Assembly: GCF_016741935.1 (NCBI RefSeq)
Contig: NZ_JAERRG010000004.1
Location: 456,795 to 520,794, forward strand
DNA: 64,000 nucleotides
Reading direction: 5' to 3'
From: Streptomyces endocoffeicus
GTDB taxonomy: Bacteria > Actinomycetota > Actinomycetes > Streptomycetales > Streptomycetaceae
Made by a program: the position numbers and the translations under genes. Positions 50,937 to 60,452 of this stretch are shown one piece after another (position 1 is the first letter of the stretch; each line of letters begins with the position of its first letter). A model generated the notes under the pieces. It did not search any database and was not told the DNA's origin. It saw only the letters and a program-made list of their open reading frames with translations.

Positions 50937-52169
50937 TCAGCGGCGGGCGACGCCCTCCGCGCGGGCGGCCGCGGCGACGGCCGCGGTCACGGCGGGGGCG
51001 ACCCGCTCGTCGAACGGCGAGGGGATGACCTTGTCCGCGCTCAGCTCGTCGGCCACCACGGCGGCCAGCGCCTCGGCGGCCGCGAGCTTCATGCCCTCGG
51101 TGATCCGGGAGGCCCGGACCTGGAGGGCGCCCGCGAAGATGCCGGGGAAGGCGAGGACGTTGTTGATCTGGTTCGGGAAGTCGCTGCGCCCGGTGGCGAC
51201 CACCGACGCGTACTGGTGGGCGACGTCCGGGTGGATCTCCGGGTTGGGGTTGGCCATCGCGAAGATGAAGGCGTCCGGCGCCATCTTGGCCACCGCGTCC
51301 TCCGGCACCGTGCCGCCGCTGACCCCGATGAAGACGTCGGCGCCGTCCAGCGCGGCCTCCAGGGAGCCGGTGAGCCCGGCCTTGTTGGTGAAGCCGGCCA
51401 GCTCGCGCTTGACGTCGGTGAGGTCCTCACGGTCCGGCGAGACGACGCCCTTACGGTCGCACACCGCCACATCGCCGATGCCCGCCTCGGTGAGGATCCG
51501 GGCGATGGCCACACCGGCGGCGCCCGCCCCGGAGATGACGGCGCGCAGCTGACCCAGCGCACGGTTCGTCAGCTTGGCGGCGTTGCGCAGCGCGGCGAGG
51601 GTGACCACCGCCGTGCCGTGCTGGTCGTCGTGGAAGATCGGGATGTCGACCCGCTCCTGGAGCTTGCGCTCGATCTCGAAGCAGCGGGGCGCGGAGATGT
51701 CCTCCAGATTGACGCCGCCGAACGAGGGCGCGAACCGGGCGACGGTCTCCACGATCTCGTCCACGTCCCGGCAGTCGAGCGCGATCGGCACCGCGTCCAC
51801 ACCGCCGAACTGCTTGAAGAGGATCGCCTTGCCCTCCATCACCGGAAGGGACGCCTCCGGACCGATGTCGCCGAGCCCCAGCACCGCGCTGCCGTCCGTC
51901 ACCACGGCGACGACCTGGGACTTCCAGGTGTAGTCGTGGACGAGCTCGGGCTGCTCGGCGATCGCGCTGCACACCTTGGCCACGCCCGGTGTGTACGCGA
52001 GGGACAGATCGTCCCGGTTGCGCACGGGCACGGTCGCCTGGACGGCCATCTTGCCGCCGCGGTGCAGGGCGAACGCCGGATCGAAGGGCTCCCCATCGGT
52101 CACGCCTTCGACTCCTTCGCCGCTGCCGCTTGTGCTGTCGCTGCGAGGATTGACCATCTCCGCTGCCAC
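50937..52169 (-). CDS. Malic enzyme (NAD(P)-dependent malate oxidoreductase, decarboxylating)
   Basis: A 410-aa short-form malic enzyme that converts malate to pyruvate, CO2 and NAD(P)H. N-terminal malic domain: YTPGVAKVCSAIAEQPEL (about residues 55-72) and LFKQFGGVDAVPIALD with FHDDQHGTAVVTLAALRNA (about 165-183). NAD(P)-binding GAGAAGVAIARIL (about 200-212). C-terminus FAMANPNPEI and NNVLAFPGIF. GTG at 52169 follows AAAGGGG. It corresponds in position and size to the malic enzyme near sodN of S. coelicolor. Cofactor specificity cannot be fixed by eye. Confidence 0.95.
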   Translation of the reverse strand: MAAEMVNPRSDSTSGSGEGVEGVTDGEPFDPAFALHRGGKMAVQATVPVRNRDDLSLAYTPGVAKVCSAIAEQPELVHDYTWKSQVVAVVTDGSAVLGLGDIGPEASLPVMEGKAILFKQFGGVDAVPIALDCRDVDEIVETVARFAPSFGGVNLEDISAPRCFEIERKLQERVDIPIFHDDQHGTAVVTLAALRNAAKLTNRALGQLRAVISGAGAAGVAIARILTEAGIGDVAVCDRKGVVSPDREDLTDVKRELAGFTNKAGLTGSLEAALDGADVFIGVSGGTVPEDAVAKMAPDAFIFAMANPNPEIHPDVAHQYASVVATGRSDFPNQINNVLAFPGIFAGALQVRASRITEGMKLAAAEALAAVVADELSADKVIPSPFDERVAPAVTAAVAAAARAEGVARR

Positions 52170-52678
52170 TGTTTGACCCCTTTGTCGTTTTTCTGTCGAG
52201 GGTATCCGCCCCAGGTTCGGAGCGGGCGGGCACCGCGTCGCCCCATTCAGCGGATGACCACCGCATGGGTGTGGGTACGGACGCCGGGCGCGTCGCACAC
52301 GCGCCCTGAGCCCCGGGTGAGGGGTGTAGCCGTCTGTTCTACCTGAAGCGCGCGTCGAGGGACGAACGAGTTCTGGTGCCATGACGCCGGAAAACCAGGC
52401 ATTGCGCCTGAAGGCGGGCGAAGCTCTAGGGAAAGTCCACGCCGCTGTCACGCGCTGTTCCCCGCGTGATCATGAGCCCGCCCGCGTCACCGGCCGCCGC
52501 TGTCCGGCCGGTACCGCTGTCCGATTGTGCACCACGGGGATCGCCCGTTATCCGATTTTGACATGGCCGACGGCCCGTACGGGCCCGTCCGATGGCAAGA
52601 TGCCCCAATCACACGAGATCGCGACACCCACAAACGTGTTCCCGAGATCTCCCCCCTCACCCTGCCGGAGGAACCAGC
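52170..52678. promoter_or_regulatory. 509-bp intergenic region between malic enzyme and amino-acid ABC transporter
   Basis: No gene recognised. A perfect -35 hexamer TTGACA lies at 52558-52563, reading toward the transporter, followed by the palindrome GGCCCGTACGGGCC at 52573-52586; no clean -10 at 17 bp. GTTTGACCCCTTTGTCG next to the malic enzyme start contains its ribosome site on the other strand. Short open frames here look like chance. Confidence 0.45.
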
Positions 52679-53632
52679 ATGACCGCCAGCTTCACGCCCC
52701 GTGGGGCCACCCTGAAGTCCCGGATGGCCCCCGTCGGCGCGATAGCGGTGGCAGGCGTCCTGCTGCTGACGGGCTGCGGCGATCAGACCAACAAGGCCAC
52801 GGGCGGGTCCAACAGCAACTCCGCCCCGCTGTTCAACCAGCTGCCCAAGGAGATCCAGAGCGCCAAGGTGATCAAGGTGGGCTCGGACATCAACTACCCG
52901 CCGGTCGAGTTCAAGAAGAACGGCGAGGTCATGGGCATCGACCCGGACGTCGCCGACGCGCTCGGCAAGCAGCTCGGGGTGAAGTTCGAGTTCAACAACG
53001 GCACCTTCGACACCCTGCTCTCGGGTCTGCGCTCCAAGCGCTACGACATCGCCATGTCGGCCATGACCGACAACAAGGGCCGCCAGGAGGGCGTCGACCC
53101 GGACACCGGGAAGAAAGCGGGCGAGGGTGTCGACTTCGTCGACTACTTCACCGCGGGTGTCTCGATCTACACCAAGAAGGGCGCCAACTCGTCCATCAAG
53201 ACCTGGGACGACCTGTGCGGCAAGAAGATCGTCGTGCAGCGCGGCACGGTCTCCCACGACCTGGCCAAGTCCCAGTCGAAGACCTGCCAGAAGAACGGTA
53301 AGGGCAAGATCTCGGTCGAGGCGTTCGGCAATGACACCGAGGCCCAGACCCGGCTGCGCGGCGGTGGCGCCGTCGCCGGGTCCAGCGACTTCCCGGTCGC
53401 CGCGTACGCGGTGAAGACCTCCGGCGGCGGCAAGGACTTCGAGCTCGTCGGCGATCAGGTGGAGGCGGCCCCGTACGGCATCGCCGTCGCCAAGAAGAAC
53501 ACCCAGCTGCGCGATGCCCTCAAGCAGGCCCTCGCCCTGATCATCGCGAACGGCGAATACGACAAGATCATCGCGAAGTGGGGCGTCAAGGACGGCGCGG
53601 TCACCAAGGCCATCATCAACGGCGGCAAGTGA
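52679..53632 (+). CDS. Amino-acid ABC transporter substrate-binding lipoprotein (family 3)
   Basis: A 317-aa lipoprotein. Signal ends in the lipobox LLLTGC, with C33 as the lipidated residue, followed by a Gly/Asn/Ser linker. The family-3 solute-binding domain (about residues 55-310) contains IKVGSDINYPPVEFKKNG, MGIDPDVADALGKQLGVKF and the typical DLCGKKIVVQRGTVS. ATG follows GGAGGAACCAGC. Captures polar amino acids, probably glutamate or another acidic or polar one, outside the membrane and passes them to the permease encoded next. Confidence 0.93.
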   Translation: MTASFTPRGATLKSRMAPVGAIAVAGVLLLTGCGDQTNKATGGSNSNSAPLFNQLPKEIQSAKVIKVGSDINYPPVEFKKNGEVMGIDPDVADALGKQLGVKFEFNNGTFDTLLSGLRSKRYDIAMSAMTDNKGRQEGVDPDTGKKAGEGVDFVDYFTAGVSIYTKKGANSSIKTWDDLCGKKIVVQRGTVSHDLAKSQSKTCQKNGKGKISVEAFGNDTEAQTRLRGGGAVAGSSDFPVAAYAVKTSGGGKDFELVGDQVEAAPYGIAVAKKNTQLRDALKQALALIIANGEYDKIIAKWGVKDGAVTKAIINGGK

Positions 53633-53675
53633 TCCGGCCCTCCCCCGTCCGCGCTCGCGCTGAAAGGCACCATCC

Positions 53676-54610
53676 GTGACTACTAAGATCGAACAGGCGG
53701 GTCCGGTCGACACCCCGCCGCCGGCGCCGGAGAGCATCAAGGCCATCCCGGTGCGGCACTACGGCCGCTGGGTCGCCGCGATCATCGCCATCGCCCTGAT
53801 CGTCCTGCTGATCTCCGCCTTCGCCCGCGGTGACGTCAACTGGAACGCCATCCCGGACTACTTCTTCGACGGCGAGGTCCTCAGGGGCGTTCGCAACACC
53901 GTCTGGATCACCATCCTCTCGATGGTGGTCGGTGTGGTCCTCGGCATCGTCCTCGCGGTGATGCGGCTGTCGAAGAACCCGGTGACCGCCTCCATCGCCT
54001 GGGGCTACATCTGGTTCTTCCGCGGCACCCCGGTCTATGTGCAGCTTCTGGTCTGGTTCAACCTCGGCCTGGTGTTCGACTACATCAACATCATGCCGAT
54101 CTACAAGGACGAGTGGTCGGACTTCATGACCCCGTTCCTGGCCGCCCTGCTGGGCCTGGGCCTGAACGAGGCCGCGTACATGGCCGAGATCTGCCGGGCG
54201 GGCATCCAGTCGGTCGACGAGGGCCAGTCCGAGGCCGCCCAAGCGCTCGGCATGAGCCACGCCAAGACGCTGCGCCGGGTGGTGCTGCCGCAGGCGATGC
54301 GGGTGATCGTGCCGCCGACCGGCAATGAGTTCATCAACATGCTCAAGACCACCTCGCTGGTGATCGCGGTGCAGTACTGGGACCTCCTCCAGGCCACCTC
54401 CGAGGTCGGGCAGAACTCCGGCGCCACGGCGGAGATGCTCTTCCTCGCGGCCGCCTGGTACCTGATCCTCACCTCCGTGCTCAGCGTCGGCCAGTACTAC
54501 CTGGAGCGGTACTACGCGCGCGGCTCGAGCCGTAGCCTGCCGGCCACCCCGCTGCAGCGGGTCCGGGCCAATCTGCTCTCCTTCAGCAACCGCTCCGGAG
54601 GTGTCAGCGC

Positions 54611-54614
<4 letters not shown>
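53676..54614 (+). CDS. Amino-acid ABC transporter permease
   Basis: A 312-aa HisMQ-type permease. After a proline-rich N-terminus come about five to six helices. The EAA loop reads GQSEAAQALGMSHAKTLRRVVLPQAMRVIVPP, preceded by NEAAYMAEICRAGIQSV. YIWFFRGTPVYVQLL is the family N-terminal signature. GTG start with GAAAGG. Ends overlapping the ATPase start (ATGA). A single permease gene suggests a homodimer. Confidence 0.95.
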
Positions 54615-55372
<758 letters not shown>

Positions 55373-55461
55373 GCGCTCCGCTGGAGTACGTCGATCATCG
55401 TCCGCGGCACCGTCGTGGCTGGTCGCGCCCGCGCGGCGGAGCCGCACATCGACACGGCCCC

Positions 55462-55478
55462 GCGCCCCTTCGGGGCGC
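55462..55478 (+). terminator. Hairpin downstream of the ABC operon
   Basis: GCGCCCC-TTC-GGGGCGC stem-loop, the first of two stops after the transporter genes. Confidence 0.5.
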
Positions 55479-55523
55479 CACCGAACCGCAGCCGACTTCC
55501 GCCGATCCGCTTACGCCGCATAT

Positions 55524-55565
55524 GCGCGAGGGCGGTACGGGCACCTGCCCGTACCGCCCTCGCGC
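55524..55565. terminator. Bidirectional terminator between ABC operon and methyltransferase gene
   Basis: Perfect 20-bp stem GCGCGAGGGCGGTACGGGCA with complement and only two unpaired bases. Lies between convergent genes. Confidence 0.85.
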
Positions 55566-55579
55566 GGTCCGTCCCGGGA

Positions 55580-56368
55580 TCACTTCAGCCCGAGCACCAT
55601 CGCGTCCGAGGGCGAGCACCAGACGGCCCGCGCCTCCCCGAAGCCCGCCGCGCGCAGCGTGTCCGCATGCCAGGCGACCGGCTGGAACGCCTCGGCCACG
55701 CCGTTCGCGTGGTCCGGCCCGTCGGCCGGATTACCGAAGATCGCGAACCGCTCGGCCACCGGCGCCGCCAGCGTCTCGTCCCGCGCGGCGGTCCGCCACC
55801 AGTCCGCCCAGTCCTGGGTGCCCGCGGCCTTGGCCCGCGTCCGCCGCGCCTCCTGGTACGCGTGGTCGGCGGCGTTGAGCCGGGGCGTGGCCGGATCGGG
55901 CATGTGGTCGGCGTTGAGGAACACCCCGCCCTCCCGCACCACGCCCGCGATCCGCCCGTACAGCGCCCGCAGCTCGTCCGAGCCCAGCCAGTGGAGCGCC
56001 GTGGCGGTGAGGACGGCGTCGTACGCGCGGTGCGGCAGCCGCTCGGTCCAGCCGGGGTCGCGCAGATCGGCGGTCACGAACTCGGCGCGCGGCTCGGCGG
56101 CGAAGTGGCCGCGGGCGATCGTCAGCAGCGCGGGGTCGAGGTCGACACCGGTGCTGGTGGCGCCCGGGAACCGGCGCAGCGCCCGGTCCGAGATACTGCC
56201 CGTGCCACACGCCAGGTCGAGGATCCGGGGCTCCGGGCCGACGACGGCCTCGACCGTGTCGAGCATCACCCGGAACCGTTCCTCACGATCGGGGAGGTAC
56301 CACTCCTGCTGCCGGTCCCAGCTCCGCTGCCACGCCTGCCAGTCCGCCACGGCGACGGTGTCCGTCAT
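55580..56368 (-). CDS. Class I SAM-dependent methyltransferase
   Basis: A 262-aa methyltransferase. SAM motif I ILDLACGTGSISDRALRRF, motif II STGVDLDPALLTIA, and YDAVLTATALHWLGSDELRALY for the later motif. ATG at 56368 follows GGAGGGGCTCG. The protein resembles trans-aconitate or ubiquinone-type methyltransferases but the substrate is not known. It is divergent from the CGNR regulator, which could control it. Confidence 0.9.
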   Translation of the reverse strand: MTDTVAVADWQAWQRSWDRQQEWYLPDREERFRVMLDTVEAVVGPEPRILDLACGTGSISDRALRRFPGATSTGVDLDPALLTIARGHFAAEPRAEFVTADLRDPGWTERLPHRAYDAVLTATALHWLGSDELRALYGRIAGVVREGGVFLNADHMPDPATPRLNAADHAYQEARRTRAKAAGTQDWADWWRTAARDETLAAPVAERFAIFGNPADGPDHANGVAEAFQPVAWHADTLRAAGFGEARAVWCSPSDAMVLGLK

Positions 56369-56486
56369 CGAGCCCCTCCAAGCCATGCGTCATCGTCTCG
56401 GCGCAGCCGCCCGTAATACCCTCGTAGGCAGAACGCCTATTACCTGACCTGATGCGACCATAGACCGCCGTTCGTAAGGACCACAA

Positions 56487-57146
56487 GTGGAACTGGCTTA
56501 TTACTCGGATCTCGCCGTGCGCCTGGTCAACAGCGAGGAGCCGAGCCGCGGCACCGACACCCTGACCTCGGTGGAGGCCGTACGGGCGCTCTTCGGGGAG
56601 AGTCAGCAGGCCCGGCGGACGACCGACGCGGATGTCACCCGGCTGAGGTCGGTCAGGGCCCGGCTGCGCGCGGTCTTCGAGGCGGCCGCGGGCGGCGACG
56701 AGGTGCTGGCGGTGGACCTGCTGAACGCGCTGCTCATCGAGTTCCCGGTGAGCCCGCAGATCTCCGGCCACGAGACCCGCGACGAGGACGGCCGCCCCGA
56801 CTGGCATATGCACATCGCGGACTACGCCGCCAGCGCGGGCGCCGGATACGCCGCGACCGCCTCGATGGGGCTGGCCTTCCACCTCACCGAGCTGGGCGCC
56901 GACCGGCTGGGCATCTGTGAGGCGTCACCCTGCCGCAACGCCTATCTCGACACATCGACAAACCGTTCCCGGCGCTACTGCTCCGACCGCTGTGCCACCC
57001 GCGCCAATGTGGCCGCCTACCGCGCCCGCAAACGCCTGGACGCCGAGCGGACGGCCGGCGCCGAGCGCAGCCGCCGCCAGGACCGCGAACCCACGGGCCG
57101 CACGGCGGACACCGCCCAGGAGACCAGCCCGGCCATCGACCGCTGA
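56487..57146 (+). CDS. CGNR zinc-finger transcriptional regulator
   Basis: A 219-aa protein. The N-terminal ABATE-like helical domain (about residues 1-130) precedes a CGNR zinc finger (about 145-185): CEASPCRNAYLDTSTNRSRRYC...C, four cysteines. GTG start follows AAGGA. The last 43 codons overlap, on the opposite strand, the 3' end of sodX. Likely a DNA-binding regulator responding to a small molecule; divergence from the methyltransferase gene suggests a target. Confidence 0.9.
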   Translation: MELAYYSDLAVRLVNSEEPSRGTDTLTSVEAVRALFGESQQARRTTDADVTRLRSVRARLRAVFEAAAGGDEVLAVDLLNALLIEFPVSPQISGHETRDEDGRPDWHMHIADYAASAGAGYAATASMGLAFHLTELGADRLGICEASPCRNAYLDTSTNRSRRYCSDRCATRANVAAYRARKRLDAERTAGAERSRRQDREPTGRTADTAQETSPAIDR

Positions 57147-57526
57147 CCACCGCGCCCGGCGCTCCGCCCGGCGCTCCGCAGCGGCCGCAGCCGCACCCAG
57201 GCCCGCGCCACCACCAGCTCGTCCGGCACGACGCCGAACTCCCGGCTGTCGTTCTCCACGTACGGGTTGTCGCCCTTGACCCACCAGCCGCCCTCGCGCC
57301 GCTCCACCGCGCGCTTGACGATCAGCAGGTCCTGCCGGAACGGATGGCGCAGAACCACCACGTCTCCCGGCCGTACAGGCACCCCGTAGCGCACCACCAA
57401 CTGGTCGCCGGGGTACAGCGTCGGCTGCATCGACGGGTTGTACACCTCCGCGAGCCCGATCCGCAGCAGCCCGCGCTGGTCGCGGTCCGGCTCCTGCCCG
57501 CGATCGCCCCGCTGCTCCCGCTGCAT
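57017..57526 (-). CDS. sodX: Nickel-SOD maturation protease SodX
   Basis: A 169-aa signal-peptidase-like protease that removes the SodN leader. Catalytic Ser in NPSMQPTLYPGD (S32) and catalytic Lys in LLIVKRAVE (K71), as in S26 signal peptidases, plus VKGDNPYVENDSREFG. ATG at 57526 follows GGAGGTGCCGTG. The expected domain ends near residue 112; the remaining tail (MAGLVSWAVSAVRPVGS...) overlaps the CGNR gene by 130 bp on the other strand and may be an extension by stop loss. It is divergent from sodN, the usual arrangement. Confidence 0.93.
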   Translation of the reverse strand: MQREQRGDRGQEPDRDQRGLLRIGLAEVYNPSMQPTLYPGDQLVVRYGVPVRPGDVVVLRHPFRQDLLIVKRAVERREGGWWVKGDNPYVENDSREFGVVPDELVVARAWVRLRPLRSAGRSAGRGGQRSMAGLVSWAVSAVRPVGSRSWRRLRSAPAVRSASRRLRAR

Positions 57527-57688
57527 CACGGCACCTCCGGTCCTCACCCTGTGCACCCCTCACGATCCCAGGCATCCCAGCCTTGCACTGGACTTTTGAC
57601 CTAAGCCCCCCGGGGCACCCGAGAAAAGGCTTCCCCCACGGAGTAATCTCGCACCTGAGAAGACGATCACGAATGGAAGGACAGCTCT

Positions 57689-58084
57689 ATGCTCTCCCGC
57701 CTGTTCGCCCCCAAGGTTCAGGTCAGTGCCCACTGTGACCTGCCCTGCGGTGTGTACGACCCGGCCCAGGCCCGTATCGAAGCCGAGTCCGTCAAGGCCG
57801 TCCAGGAGAAGTACCAGGCCAACGAGGACCCGCACTTCCGCGCCCGTGCCACCACCATCAAGGAGGAGCGCGCGGAGCTCGCCAAGCACCATGTCTCGGT
57901 GCTGTGGAGCGACTACTTCAAGCCCCCGCACTTTGAGAAGTACCCCGAGCTGCACCAGCTGGTCAACGACACCCTCAAGGCCCTGAGCGCGGCCAAGGGC
58001 TCGACCGACCCGGCCACGGGGCAGAAGGCCCTGGACTACATCGCCCAGATCGACAAGATCTTCTGGGCGACCAAGAAGGGCTGA
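57689..58084 (+). CDS. sodN: Nickel superoxide dismutase
   Basis: A 131-aa precursor of NiSOD. Residues 1-14 (MLSRLFAPKVQVSA) are the leader removed by SodX. The mature protein begins HCDLPCGVYDP, giving the nickel hook His1, Cys2 and Cys6. The rest is the four-helix bundle with LAKHHVSVLWSDYFKPPHFEKYPEL. Disproportionates superoxide in the cytosol as a hexamer. ATG follows GGAAGGA. In S. coelicolor nickel and the Nur regulator control it indirectly through a small RNA complementary to its 5' end; the 132-bp gap here should contain that target, but I cannot confirm pairing. Confidence 0.98.
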   Translation: MLSRLFAPKVQVSAHCDLPCGVYDPAQARIEAESVKAVQEKYQANEDPHFRARATTIKEERAELAKHHVSVLWSDYFKPPHFEKYPELHQLVNDTLKALSAAKGSTDPATGQKALDYIAQIDKIFWATKKG

Positions 58085-58096
58085 CCCCGCCCTTCC

Positions 58097-58735
58097 TTAG
58101 CAACACCAGACCGCACCCGAGCCGCCCCGAGTGGCCCGGGTGCGGTCTTCTTTGTGCGGCCCCGCATCGGTTCCACTTGAAGCACCGGATGCACCTGTCC
58201 GCATGGCCAGCAGCCGCCCCGCCCACGCTCGGGCCTCGGCCACGTGTTCAGCCTGCATCCCGGTACGGGGATCCGGTTGGATCAGCAAGGTCACCGCGCC
58301 GCGGGCGGTGCGCTCCACGGCCCAGGCATGGTCGAGGCCGGTGAAGTCGTCGTCGATCCACACAGCAGGGGCGTCAGCCAGCCACACGTCCACATAGTCG
58401 CGCTTCCACAGGTAGCCGTTGGGTTGGCTGGTGGTGATCTTCGGGCGCGGCAGGTCGACATGCGGCAGGTGCGGGAGACCGAGGAGCGGCCCGATCAGGG
58501 TGGCGGCGTCCTGCCGCCAACTGGTGCACCAGACGGGGGCGACCAGACCCGTACTGATCACGTCCATGAGCATGAGGCCGTGGGCGGGGTTAAGCCAGAT
58601 GGTGACCGGGTCGTCGGCGCCCCGGCCGGTGGGGACGACATCGTGACGGGCATGGGTGGCCGAGGTCGAGCCGTCCGCACCGGGGAAGGGTACGAGGACG
58701 CCGTCGACGTCGAGGAGGAGGTAGGGCGGGCGCAT
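58097..58735 (-). CDS. HAD-like hydrolase domain protein
   Basis: A 212-aa protein starting MRPPYLLLDVDGVLVPFPG, the DxDG motif of HAD hydrolases. WCTSWRQDAATLIGPLLGLP and AVWIDDDFTGLDHAWA are the later motifs seen in HAD domains of RNA-repair-associated or secondary-metabolism proteins. ATG follows GGAGGAATCG. The 3' end contains the sodN terminator on the other strand; the last 25 residues (GPHKEDRTRATRGGSGAVW) are probably unstructured. First plausible member of the accessory locus, but it could also be independent. Confidence 0.8.
   Translation of the reverse strand: MRPPYLLLDVDGVLVPFPGADGSTSATHARHDVVPTGRGADDPVTIWLNPAHGLMLMDVISTGLVAPVWCTSWRQDAATLIGPLLGLPHLPHVDLPRPKITTSQPNGYLWKRDYVDVWLADAPAVWIDDDFTGLDHAWAVERTARGAVTLLIQPDPRTGMQAEHVAEARAWAGRLLAMRTGASGASSGTDAGPHKEDRTRATRGGSGAVWCC
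58109..58147 (+). terminator. Terminator of sodN
   Basis: GACCGCACCCG / CGGGTGCGGTC stem of 11 bp with a 17-nt loop, followed by TTCTTTG, a rare T-rich tail here. It lies inside the last codons of the convergent HAD-like gene. Confidence 0.8.
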
Positions 58736-58769
58736 CGATTCCTCCAGGGGAAGCCGGAGCGAATGGCTG

Positions 58770-59462
58770 TCAGAGCCTGCGAGCGTGGATCAGCAGGGTG
58801 GTGGGCCAGTGGCCCATGCGGGAGTCGTGGAACTCCTGGGTCGAGGTGAGGCAGAAACCGGCTTGGCCGAGGTGCTTCTCCCACCGGTCGGTGGAGAACT
58901 CCCAGCGGGCGATGGGGAGCCGGGTGCGGTCGAGGAGGGTGACGTAGTCGCGGCGAGGTCGATCGTCGCCGGAGGGGCTTCGGCCGCCGCGCTGCGGGTG
59001 GGGGACGGAGAAGGCGAGCACCCGGCCGGGCGTGAGGCGCTGGGCGATGGCCGGCAGCAGGAGCTCAGGGGCGACGAGCCCTACGGCGCCGAAGACGGAG
59101 TAGATCGCGTCGAACTGTTCGTCGGAGGCTTGCAGGTAGTGCAGAGCGTGGCCGGCGACGAAGGTGAGGTTGTTCAGCCGTCCGTAGTGGGAGCGGGCGC
59201 GGCGGACCTGGAGACCGACCAGGTCGACGCCGGTGACGTGAGCCCCGTGGCGGGTAGCGAGATGGGCGGCGTTGTGGCCGGGGCCGCAGCCGAGTTCCAG
59301 GAGCCGCTTGCCACGCAGGTCGGGGCCGAGGACGTCGGCTCCGGGCCCTTGGCCGGGTCGGGTGGTCCACTCCGTCCGGGCAGGTACGGCGAGGGGTTCG
59401 GCGAGTGCGGCGGCGGTGCGCTGGAGGGCGTGTGCATGCCATGGGGAAGCCTGGGCGAGCAT
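58770..59462 (-). CDS. SAM-dependent methyltransferase
   Basis: A 230-aa class I methyltransferase. SAM motif: LLELGCGPGHNAAHLATRHG, acidic residue in HVTGVDLVGLQVRRA, then FDAIYSVFGAVGLVAPELLLPAIAQRL and RVLAFSVPHPQRGG. It begins one base after the stop of the phosphotransferase-like gene (TGACATG), so it is co-translated with it. Its product is probably a small-molecule methyltransferase. Confidence 0.88.
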   Translation of the reverse strand: MLAQASPWHAHALQRTAAALAEPLAVPARTEWTTRPGQGPGADVLGPDLRGKRLLELGCGPGHNAAHLATRHGAHVTGVDLVGLQVRRARSHYGRLNNLTFVAGHALHYLQASDEQFDAIYSVFGAVGLVAPELLLPAIAQRLTPGRVLAFSVPHPQRGGRSPSGDDRPRRDYVTLLDRTRLPIARWEFSTDRWEKHLGQAGFCLTSTQEFHDSRMGHWPTTLLIHARRL

Positions 59463-59463
59463 G

Positions 59464-60375
59464 TCAGATCTCCAGGAAGTGGAGGACATCGGTGAGGTGG
59501 CGGCGGACAGCCTTGACGTAGGCGGGGTCGGTGGCCGGGTTGTTGATCCAGCGGATGGACTGCTCCACGAACCACTCGACGGCCCACATTCGGTGCCAGC
59601 CCAGGGCCCAGTTCTCGGCGGTGAGCCCGCCGCGCCGGGTGAGGGCGTCGGGGGTGCCGCCGGCGGTGACGTACTGCTCCAGGAAGACGCGCAGGCGCAC
59701 AGGGTGTGGGGGCTCGATGGTGCCGTGCCAGCTGGCGAGGTCGAGCAGGCCGGGGCCGGTGAAGGCACGGGCGAAGTCCAGCAGCCGCCAGCCACGCTCG
59801 CCGATGTGAAGGCTGGTGGGATGGAACTCGGAGTGCACCCAGCCGAACGGTGCCAGCGTCGCTCCGGCCGAGCGGGCGTCGGCGGCCTGAGCGATCCGGT
59901 CGAGCGCGTCCTCGACGTCGTCGGCGTCCCGCCACCGGTCGGCCTTACGCAGCCGTTCGAGATGCTCCAGCGCACGGGCCGGCAGCCTGCGCAGCCGCTC
60001 CTGGTCGAGGACCGGCAAGGGCGGAGCCGTATGGGTACCGTGCAGGACGACAGCCGCGGCGACGCCGTCCAGGTCATCGGCGTCGCGGACAGACGGCCCA
60101 AGGTCCTCCATGAGCATGCCGAGCCAGCCGTCCAGAACGGCAGAGGCGTGGACCTGAGGGACGGGAAGACCGAGAGTGTGGGCCAGGCGGAGGGCTTGGT
60201 CCTCGCTGTCGAACGGCTTCTTGGCGTACTTGAAGATGGCCGTGGCGCCGTCCGGGAAGGTCACGCGCTCAACTCCGGACATGGACCACACACGCACCTC
60301 CTCCCGTACGGCGGTGGACTGACCGGCCACGGTGAGCAGGTTGTCGAGGAGTTCGGCGCTGGGATTGGGGCTCAT
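59464..60375 (-). CDS. Aminoglycoside-phosphotransferase-fold protein with altered catalytic residues
   Basis: A 303-aa APH/choline-kinase fold protein. The ATP-site Lys is K49 in ATAIFKYAKK. The Brenner motif reads VHSEFHPTSLHIGE: where active kinases have HxDxxxxN, here the Asp is E183 and the Asn is S188. D200 in LLDFARA supplies the second metal ligand. Thus it may be a weak kinase, a pseudokinase or a nucleotidyl-binding regulator. ATG at 60375 follows GGAG. Directly coupled to the methyltransferase and follows the uncharacterised gene by 77 bp. Confidence 0.82.
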   Translation of the reverse strand: MSPNPSAELLDNLLTVAGQSTAVREEVRVWSMSGVERVTFPDGATAIFKYAKKPFDSEDQALRLAHTLGLPVPQVHASAVLDGWLGMLMEDLGPSVRDADDLDGVAAAVVLHGTHTAPPLPVLDQERLRRLPARALEHLERLRKADRWRDADDVEDALDRIAQAADARSAGATLAPFGWVHSEFHPTSLHIGERGWRLLDFARAFTGPGLLDLASWHGTIEPPHPVRLRVFLEQYVTAGGTPDALTRRGGLTAENWALGWHRMWAVEWFVEQSIRWINNPATDPAYVKAVRRHLTDVLHFLEI

Positions 60376-60452
60376 GGGGGCTCCGGTCGGTGGGAGGCGT
60401 CCGGGACGGGCGAGAAATGCCGCCCCGCCCCGGAGCCTGATCGGGTGGTGGG

